This document shows positions 6,263-11,148 of a DNA stretch of 11,148 bases, one piece after another. The notes under the pieces are model-generated. The model had not been told where the DNA came from. It ran no database searches and saw nothing but the letters and a program-made list of their open reading frames with translations. The number at the start of each line of letters is the position of its first letter. Position 1 is the stretch's first letter. The DNA comes from Lachnospiraceae bacterium. GTDB lineage: Bacteria > Bacillota > Clostridia > Lachnospirales > Lachnospiraceae. Location of the stretch: NCBI GenBank assembly GCA_024684155.1, contig JAIKXK010000333.1, forward strand, positions 1-11,148. The letters run 5' to 3'. The translations under genes were made by a program, and so were the position numbers.

Positions 6263-7642
6263 GTGATTGATAAGAGCCTAGAAGCATATGGAAAAAGCGA
6301 TATATACCCTTTTCATATGCCAGGACATAAAAGAAGAGAATTTGATTTTGAAAATCCTTATCATATAGATATTACGGAGATTACAGGTTTTGATAATCTT
6401 CATAATCCAACAGGGCAGCTACAGGAATTAGAAGAACATTGGGCGAAACTTTATGGGGCAAAAAAAGCCTATCTTATGATAAATGGTTCTACAGGTGGAA
6501 TTCTAAGTGCAATTTTTGCTGCATTGGAGGAAGATGAAGAATTATTACTTGCAAGAAATTGTCATAAAAGTGCTTATAATGGAGCATATTTAAAGGATGT
6601 AAATCTTCATTTTATTTACCCGGATTTAATAAAAACAGAAGGTGGAAGTATTAGTGGAGAAATATCTCCTAAAAACCTTGAGAAGATTTTAAAAGATAAT
6701 CCTAACATAGGAGCATTTTTATTTACATCTCCCACCTATGAGGGAATCATTTCAAATATAGAAGAACTTTCAAATATTGCCCATTCCTATGGAGTGAAGG
6801 TGATAGTGGATGCAGCTCATGGGGCACATTTTGGACTTTGTGGTAGTTCCTATGAAAATCCAGTAACAATGGGGGCAGATTTAGTAGTAGTAAGTTTGCA
6901 TAAAACATTGCCAGCCTTTACTTCTACCGCCATGTTACTACAGTCACATACTACAAAAATCAAAGAAGAAAAGATTCGTTTTTATCTGGATTGTTTTGAA
7001 ACCTCTTCTCCTTCTTATATTCTTATGGCGTCTGCTGCGAAATGCTGTGAATATCTAGAAAAAAATGGGAAAAGGGAAGTATCTTCTTATGAAAAGAAAA
7101 TAGATAAATTTTATGAAGACTGTGAAAGTCTTTCAAAATTGAAACTATTACAATGGGACAATAAAGATAAGGGAAAACTTGTAATATCTGGAGAAGGATA
7201 TTTATTAGGAAGTGAGCTTTTTTCCATACTTCGGGATGAATATCAATTAGAACTTGAAATGGCAGCAGGTGGATATTGCATTGCCATGACATCTATGATG
7301 GATACAGATGAAGGGTTTAAGCGGTTAAAGAAAGCCCTGTTTGAAATTGATGGGACTTTAAAAACAAAGAAAAAAGAAGATGAAAAAGAATTTCGTTATC
7401 CGAAATCTACACAGGTTCTTTCATTAAAAGAAGCTGTAGAAGGTAAAAAGACAAGGCGGCCTGTGGAGAGTGCTCTAAATTGCATAGCTGCAGGATTTGT
7501 AGATTTTTATCCACCAGGAATCCCAATTTTAGCTCCAGGGGAACTTATTACGGAAGAAATCGTGAAGTTTATTATGGATGGTATGGAGCGAAATCTTAAT
7601 GTAGAAGGGATTTCATCAAAAGGAATTTTAATTGTGGAATAG
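6263..7642 (+). CDS. Orn/Lys/Arg decarboxylase-family PLP enzyme (YaaO-like)
   Basis: 459 aa, the short form without the N-terminal wing domain of the inducible decarboxylases. The start is GTG with AAGGAG 6 nt upstream; no better ATG precedes the conserved FHMPGHKR (17-24). Family motifs follow in order: NGSTGG (74-79) for cofactor phosphate binding, VDAAHGAHFG (182-191) with Asp183 contacting the pyridine nitrogen, SLHKTLPA (211-218) with Lys214 as Schiff-base lysine, ETSSPSY (246-252), and the C-terminal domain with PPGIP (417-421). It should decarboxylate a basic amino acid (arginine, lysine or ornithine) in polyamine metabolism, but substrate choice cannot be read from sequence. The commonly seen Q in the S-x-H-K-T-L-P-A-x-T-Q stretch is Ser here. 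In Bacillus subtilis the homologue yaaO also lies just upstream of the kinase-yaaR-holB-yaaT cluster, so linkage is ancient. Confidence 0.92.
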   Translation: MIDKSLEAYGKSDIYPFHMPGHKRREFDFENPYHIDITEITGFDNLHNPTGQLQELEEHWAKLYGAKKAYLMINGSTGGILSAIFAALEEDEELLLARNCHKSAYNGAYLKDVNLHFIYPDLIKTEGGSISGEISPKNLEKILKDNPNIGAFLFTSPTYEGIISNIEELSNIAHSYGVKVIVDAAHGAHFGLCGSSYENPVTMGADLVVVSLHKTLPAFTSTAMLLQSHTTKIKEEKIRFYLDCFETSSPSYILMASAAKCCEYLEKNGKREVSSYEKKIDKFYEDCESLSKLKLLQWDNKDKGKLVISGEGYLLGSELFSILRDEYQLELEMAAGGYCIAMTSMMDTDEGFKRLKKALFEIDGTLKTKKKEDEKEFRYPKSTQVLSLKEAVEGKKTRRPVESALNCIAAGFVDFYPPGIPILAPGELITEEIVKFIMDGMERNLNVEGISSKGILIVE

Positions 7643-7666
7643 AAAGGACTATATTATACTTTACAT

Positions 7667-8257
7667 ATGGGAAAAATATTTTGCTTAATGGGAAAAAGCT
7701 CCTCCGGTAAAGATACTATTTATAAACATTTGCTAGAGGAAATGGACTTAAAAAGAGTGGTGTTGTATACAACAAGACCAATTAGAGAGAACGAACAAGA
7801 GGGTGTAGAGTATCATTTTTGCACAAGTGAAGAAGAAGAAGCTTTTGAAAAAGCTGGAAAAATAATAGAAAAACGTACCTATCAGACCATACACGGACCC
7901 TGGGATTATTTTACAGTAGATGATGGATCTATGGATTTAAAAGCATGGGATTATTTAATGATTGGAACCCTAGAAGCCTATGAAAGTCTTTGTACCTACT
8001 ACACTAAAGACAAAATTGTGCCGATATATATAGAAGTAGAAGATGGTATTCGTCTTTCAAGAGCATTAGAAAGAGAAAGACAGCAAAAGGAACCGAAGTA
8101 TGAGGAAATGTGCCGAAGATTTCTAGGGGATGCGAAAGATTTTTCTGAAGAACGCTTACAGGAATGCGAGATTTCTAAAAGGTTTCAAAATGAAAACTTG
8201 GAAAAAACAGTAGAAGCAGTAAAAGATTATATCCTAGAAATGAGGCAGGGTTCATAG
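7667..8257 (+). CDS. Guanylate-kinase-like P-loop nucleotide kinase
   Basis: 196 aa. The N-terminal strand and P-loop read FCLMGKSSSGKDT (residues 5-17), with Lys15 binding nucleotide phosphate. YTTRPIRENEQEGVEYHF (34-51) corresponds to the TTR-x-PR-x-GE-x-x-G-x-x-Y-x-F base-binding segment of guanylate kinase, and HGPWDYFT (76-83) to the HGN-x-YGT part. RALERERQQ (132-140) looks like the arginine-bearing lid. Both P-loop and HGN segments differ from canonical Gmk, so a GMP kinase role is not certain; the cell may have another Gmk. In B. subtilis the same operon position is taken by tmk (thymidylate kinase). The start codon is unusual: the nearest purine-rich site (AAAGGA) is about 19 nt upstream, too far for normal initiation, and the P-loop excludes a later start. 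Confidence 0.8.
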   Translation: MGKIFCLMGKSSSGKDTIYKHLLEEMDLKRVVLYTTRPIRENEQEGVEYHFCTSEEEEAFEKAGKIIEKRTYQTIHGPWDYFTVDDGSMDLKAWDYLMIGTLEAYESLCTYYTKDKIVPIYIEVEDGIRLSRALERERQQKEPKYEEMCRRFLGDAKDFSEERLQECEISKRFQNENLEKTVEAVKDYILEMRQGS

Positions 8258-8267
8258 GAGATTAATT

Positions 8268-8708
8268 ATGGATATTAAGGTAAATGAAGCCACACCCGTT
8301 ACACAAACACAGGCAACTTCTGATGTGAAGGTAAAGGATGATACTTTTAAATTTACACTGGCCAGTGAGATTGAAGATAACGAACTTCAGGAAAAACTCA
8401 CATCCTTAATGAATGATATTGAGACTCAGGGAAATCGAATTGCGGAGCATATGGATATTCGCGATATGAAAAAGTATCGTACTTTGGTTAAGGAATTTGT
8501 AAATGAAGTAGTAAACCGTTCTCATAGATTCAGTCGTGAAAATTTCCTGGATCGAAAAGGTCGTCATAGAGTTTATGGAATGGTTAAGATGGTAGACAAG
8601 AACTTAAATGATTTAGCAGAGGCATTAGTTGCCGATGAAAAAGATCATATGGATATACTTGGAAGGGTAGATGAAATCCGAGGACTTCTTTTGGATATTT
8701 CCACCTAA
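8268..8708 (+). CDS. yaaR: YaaR-family protein (DUF327)
   Basis: 146 aa, the usual length of this family of unknown function. After a polar, probably flexible start (residues 1-25) the protein is nearly all helical. Matching family features are FKFTLASEIEDNELQEKLTSLMNDIETQGNRIAEHMDI, then a YRTLVKEFVNEVV helix, the basic ENFLDRKGRHRVYGMVKMVD segment, and the C-terminal DEIRGLLLDIS. The start has TAGGAG overlapping the previous stop, with 7 nt to the ATG. Its place between the kinase and holB is conserved in Firmicutes, where yaaR also precedes holB, suggesting a link with replication or RNA processing, but no biochemical activity is known to me. Confidence 0.92.
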   Translation: MDIKVNEATPVTQTQATSDVKVKDDTFKFTLASEIEDNELQEKLTSLMNDIETQGNRIAEHMDIRDMKKYRTLVKEFVNEVVNRSHRFSRENFLDRKGRHRVYGMVKMVDKNLNDLAEALVADEKDHMDILGRVDEIRGLLLDIST

Positions 8709-8730
8709 TCCTTCCTTAGGAACGAGGAAT

Positions 8731-9735
8731 ATGTTATTTCGAGAAATAATCGGACAGGATCATATAAAAAATCATATGCAAAAGTCGTTGAGAGAAGGCA
8801 AAATCTCTCACGCCTACATAATTAATGGAGAAAAAGAATCCGGGAAGATGATGTTGGCAAAGACCTTTAGCCAGGCCCTTTTTTGTGAAAAGGGCGGAGA
8901 TGAACCCTGCGGGGAGTGTCCTAGTTGCTTAAAGGTAGCCCATAATAATCACCCGGATTTAATTTATGTTACTCATGAAAAACCAAATAATATAGCAGTA
9001 AGAGAAATTAGAGATCAGGTGGTAGGGGATATGATGATTCGTCCCTATAGTGCAAGCCGAAAGATTTACATTATAGAAGATGCACAGCTAATGAATGCCT
9101 CTGCACAAAATGCTATTTTAAAATCTTTAGAGGAACCGCCAGAATATGTTACTATTCTTCTTTTAACAGATAATGCGTCTGCACTTTTACAGACCATTCG
9201 TTCCAGATGTATTTTATTAAATATTGAACCTGTCATAAAAGAACAGGAAATCATAAAACGAAAATTAATCCAGGAATATGAAATGCCAGAGTATGAGGCA
9301 GAGGATATTTTAAATTTTGCTCAGGGAAATGTGGGGAAAGCTTTTTCTTTAGCCAGTAGTGAATCCTTTCGAGGAGTAATGGAAGATACTCTTGGATTGG
9401 TAAAGCAGGTATCTTCTTTCCGACAGGTAGATGTGGAAAACAAGGCAGAAGAAATCAAAGCTAAGTGGAAAAACGGAGAAATTGATTTAAAAGAATATCT
9501 GGATTTGCTAGTGCTTTGGTATCGTGATGTGTTATTATATAAGGCGACGGCGAATGAAGAATACGTATATTTTAAAGATCATATTCGTGAAATCAGAAAA
9601 CAGGCAGAGCGTGGAAGTTTCAAGAAGTTGAGTGCCATAATCAATAAAATTGAAACTTCAAGAAATCAGCTTCGTTCCAATGTGGATGCGGAATTGGTTT
9701 TTATATTGCTTATGCAGGTTATGAAGGAGATATAA
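8731..9735 (+). CDS. holB: DNA polymerase III delta' subunit HolB
   Basis: 334 aa from the ATG at 8731. This start is preferred over an in-frame ATG at 8671 because it has an AGGAACGAGG ribosome binding site and begins at the conserved FREIIGQDHI; the upstream codons would overlap yaaR. HolB is a non-catalytic arm of the clamp-loader AAA+ pentamer that places the sliding clamp on primed DNA. Visible motifs: P-loop-like GEKESGK (33-39) followed by Met instead of Thr/Ser, the zinc-binding cysteines C52, C60, C63 and C66 with HPDL (74-77), the Walker-B-region segment EDAQLMNASAQNAILKSLEEPP (116-137), and SRC (158-160), the arginine finger of delta' that stimulates ATP hydrolysis on its neighbour. 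The C-terminal collar helix ends with NVDAELVFILLMQ. The altered P-loop fits a subunit that does not hydrolyse ATP. Confidence 0.95.
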   Translation: MLFREIIGQDHIKNHMQKSLREGKISHAYIINGEKESGKMMLAKTFSQALFCEKGGDEPCGECPSCLKVAHNNHPDLIYVTHEKPNNIAVREIRDQVVGDMMIRPYSASRKIYIIEDAQLMNASAQNAILKSLEEPPEYVTILLLTDNASALLQTIRSRCILLNIEPVIKEQEIIKRKLIQEYEMPEYEAEDILNFAQGNVGKAFSLASSESFRGVMEDTLGLVKQVSSFRQVDVENKAEEIKAKWKNGEIDLKEYLDLLVLWYRDVLLYKATANEEYVYFKDHIREIRKQAERGSFKKLSAIINKIETSRNQLRSNVDAELVFILLMQVMKEI

Positions 9736-9736
9736 A

Positions 9737-10795
9737 ATGACAAAGATTGTTGGAGTTCGATTCCGTAATGCAGGAAAGAGCTATTACTTTGATCCAAAGG
9801 ATATGGAACTCTTTGTAAACGATAAAGTAATTGTGGAAACTGCTCGAGGAATTGAGTTAGGAACCGTTACCATTCCTGCTATGGAAGTGGAGGACGATAA
9901 AGTTTCTTTGCCTTTAAAGGAAGTTACGAGAAAGGCAACAGAAGAAGATAAAAAGAAGGCAGAAGATAATATTTCTGCTGAAAAAGAAGCATATAAGATT
10001 TGCATGGAAAAGATTGCAAAGCATAACTTAGAGATGAAGTTGGTACAAGCTGAGTATACCTTTGATAAAAGTAAACTTCTCTTTTACTTTACAGCAGATG
10101 GTCGTGTGGACTTTCGTGAATTAGTAAAGGACTTAGCATCTGTATTCCATACCCGAATTGAGCTCCGTCAAATTGGTGTTCGAGATGAGACAAAGATTTT
10201 AGGCGGTATTGGAATTTGTGGTAGAGAGCTTTGCTGCAAAACTTACTTAACAGAGTTTGCTCCTGTATCCATTAAGATGGCAAAAGAGCAAAACCTATCT
10301 TTAAACCCTACAAAAATCTCTGGTGTTTGCGGAAGATTAATGTGTTGTTTAAAGAATGAAGAAGATACCTATGAATATTTAAATAAGACCACTCCAAAGC
10401 GTGGAGACATTGTTGCCACTGCCGGAGGAGAGACAGGTGAAATCATAGATGTTAATGTATTACGACAGACATTACGTGTCTTATTTGAAGAAAACGACAA
10501 TAAAGAAGTCCGTGAGTATGCTGTGGAAGAGGTTACGGTAAAAGGTCATAAGAAGAAGGGCCAAAACAACCAAAACCAAAAGGAAGCACAAAAGCTTTCG
10601 AAAGAAGAGCAGGAAGCTAGCAAGTTAGAAGAGTTGGATAAGATAGATGAAAACAACTCAGATAATAATAAAAAGAACAACCAGAAGAATGGGAAAGGTG
10701 ATAAGAAGGACAATAATAAAAAGAAAAACTTCAACAAGAAAAATCACCACAATAAAAAGAACAATAAACCTAAAGACAACAATAAGGAGTCATAG
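9737..10795 (+). CDS. ricT: RicT (YaaT), PSP1-domain protein with Asn/Lys-rich tail
   Basis: 352 aa; AAGGAG 7 nt upstream of the ATG. Residues about 1-265 are the PSP1-domain core: VRFRNAGKSYYFDP at the start, a basic helical middle (66-105), then the Cys-rich heart CGRELCC (161-167) and CGRLMCC (198-204). In B. subtilis RicT joins RicA and RicF in a complex that carries [4Fe-4S] clusters and steers RNase Y processing of operon mRNAs, affecting sporulation, competence and biofilm formation. All the cluster-type cysteines are present. Residues about 270-352 are a low-complexity tail rich in Lys, Asn, Gln and Asp with no hydrophobic core, about 80 residues longer than the B. subtilis protein (275 aa) and likely disordered. 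The place directly after holB and before trmN6 matches the conserved order holB-yaaT-...-yabB. Confidence 0.95.
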   Translation: MTKIVGVRFRNAGKSYYFDPKDMELFVNDKVIVETARGIELGTVTIPAMEVEDDKVSLPLKEVTRKATEEDKKKAEDNISAEKEAYKICMEKIAKHNLEMKLVQAEYTFDKSKLLFYFTADGRVDFRELVKDLASVFHTRIELRQIGVRDETKILGGIGICGRELCCKTYLTEFAPVSIKMAKEQNLSLNPTKISGVCGRLMCCLKNEEDTYEYLNKTTPKRGDIVATAGGETGEIIDVNVLRQTLRVLFEENDNKEVREYAVEEVTVKGHKKKGQNNQNQKEAQKLSKEEQEASKLEELDKIDENNSDNNKKNNQKNGKGDKKDNNKKKNFNKKNHHNKKNNKPKDNNKES

Positions 10796-11148
10796 ATGGA
10801 AGTTGAGTTGCGAGAAGATGAACGGCTAGATGATCTTGGACGCAACGGCTACCGCATTATTCAGCATCCAAAGAAGTTTTGCTTCGGTATGGATGCTGTT
10901 CTTTTATCCGATTACGCCAGGGTAGAAGAAGGAGAGGTGGCCTTAGATCTTGGGACAGGAACAGGAATTCTACCAATTTTATTAGAAGCAAAGACAAAGG
11001 GAGCTCACTTTACAGGGTTAGAAATCCAGGAAGAAAGTGCAGAAATGGCAAATCGAAGTGTTCAATTAAACGATCTTGGAGATAAGATTTCCATTGTTCA
11101 GGGCGATATGACAACAGCTTCTGAAATTTTTGGAGCAGCTTCTTTTGA
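10796..11148 (+). CDS. tRNA1(Val) (adenine-N6)-methyltransferase TrmN6/YabB-like, N-terminal part (cut by window end)
   Basis: 117 complete codons are visible and the frame is open to the window end, so the 3' part is missing. The ATG follows the ricT stop directly and has AAGGAG (10784-10789) 6 nt upstream. The sequence begins with RLDDLGRNGYRIIQHPKKFCFGMDAVLLSDYA (residues 10-41 region), the hallmark start of YabB/YfiC/TrmN6 proteins, then SAM motif I DLGTGTGILPILL (50-62) and the acidic end of the second strand in GLEIQE (73-78). The NPPY catalytic motif expected for an N6-adenine methyltransferase would lie just past the last base; the visible end FGAASF followed by GA fits the strand that precedes it. 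It likely modifies A37 of a tRNA, but other small N-methyltransferase roles remain possible. The gene order ricT-trmN6 is conserved in Firmicutes. Confidence 0.88.
   Translation, partial: MEVELREDERLDDLGRNGYRIIQHPKKFCFGMDAVLLSDYARVEEGEVALDLGTGTGILPILLEAKTKGAHFTGLEIQEESAEMANRSVQLNDLGDKISIVQGDMTTASEIFGAASF

Noticed and set aside
8671..8730. An upstream start for holB giving 20 extra residues
   Set aside because: It lies inside the yaaR coding region, lacks a ribosome binding site, and the conserved HolB sequence begins at the ATG at 8731.
10546..10737. Minus-strand frame rich in Phe, Leu and Ser
   Set aside because: It is the complement of the AAG/AAC-rich RicT tail, where stop codons on the other strand are rare by composition.
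1..11148. CRISPR arrays, insertion sequences, tRNA genes, phage attachment sites or riboswitches
   Set aside because: I found no regularly spaced repeats, transposase-like frames, cloverleaf sequences or long structured leaders; intergenic regions are all shorter than 175 nt and are explained by promoters and terminators.

Overview
The window looks like chromosomal DNA of a low-GC Gram-positive anaerobe (Bacillota, class Clostridia, probably Lachnospiraceae or a relative). The evidence is the A+T-rich sequence, purine-rich AGGAG-type ribosome binding sites, sigma-A promoters close to TTGACA-N17-TATAAT, and the conserved gene order decarboxylase / P-loop kinase / yaaR / holB / ricT / trmN6 known from Firmicutes. 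The lineage is an inference; there is no rRNA gene to confirm it.

Layout: (1) 1-1629, plus strand: the 3' end of an MBOAT-family O-acyltransferase followed 2 nt later by a membrane-anchored SGNH/GDSL protein. This is the type of pair that O-acetylates cell-surface polymers. It ends in a bidirectional terminator at 1672-1725. (2) 1723-2367, minus strand: trmB, tRNA m7G46 methyltransferase. (3) 2501-3916, plus strand: a D-Ala-D-Ala carboxypeptidase (S11 penicillin-binding protein) with a C-terminal membrane anchor. trmB and this gene diverge from back-to-back promoters whose -35 boxes form an inverted repeat. (4) A terminator at 3999-4041, then a minus-strand gene (4055-4570) that I read as a strongly diverged ArgR-like regulator. 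(5) From a near-perfect promoter at 4652-4680 starts one long plus-strand gene string: AbiEi-like protein, AbiEii-like protein with an eroded catalytic site, Orn/Lys/Arg decarboxylase-family PLP enzyme, guanylate-kinase-like P-loop protein, YaaR, HolB (DNA polymerase III delta'), RicT and TrmN6 (cut by the window end). Gaps in this string are -4 to about +24 nt and I see no terminator inside it.

The most interesting part is 4055-6250. A pair recognisable by order, ATGA overlap and sequence as an AbiEi/AbiEii (type IV toxin-antitoxin) module occupies the first two positions of a core replication/RNA-maturation operon. Its nucleotidyltransferase-like partner appears to have lost all the acidic residues that define the toxin family. 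A 7-bp inverted repeat in the 5' leader could be an AbiEi operator. A divergent ArgR-like gene, with the arginine-binding GDDT motif replaced, shares the promoter region; its -35 box lies 15 bp from that of the operon. Together these suggest a domesticated toxin-antitoxin module used for regulation, but this is a hypothesis from sequence only.
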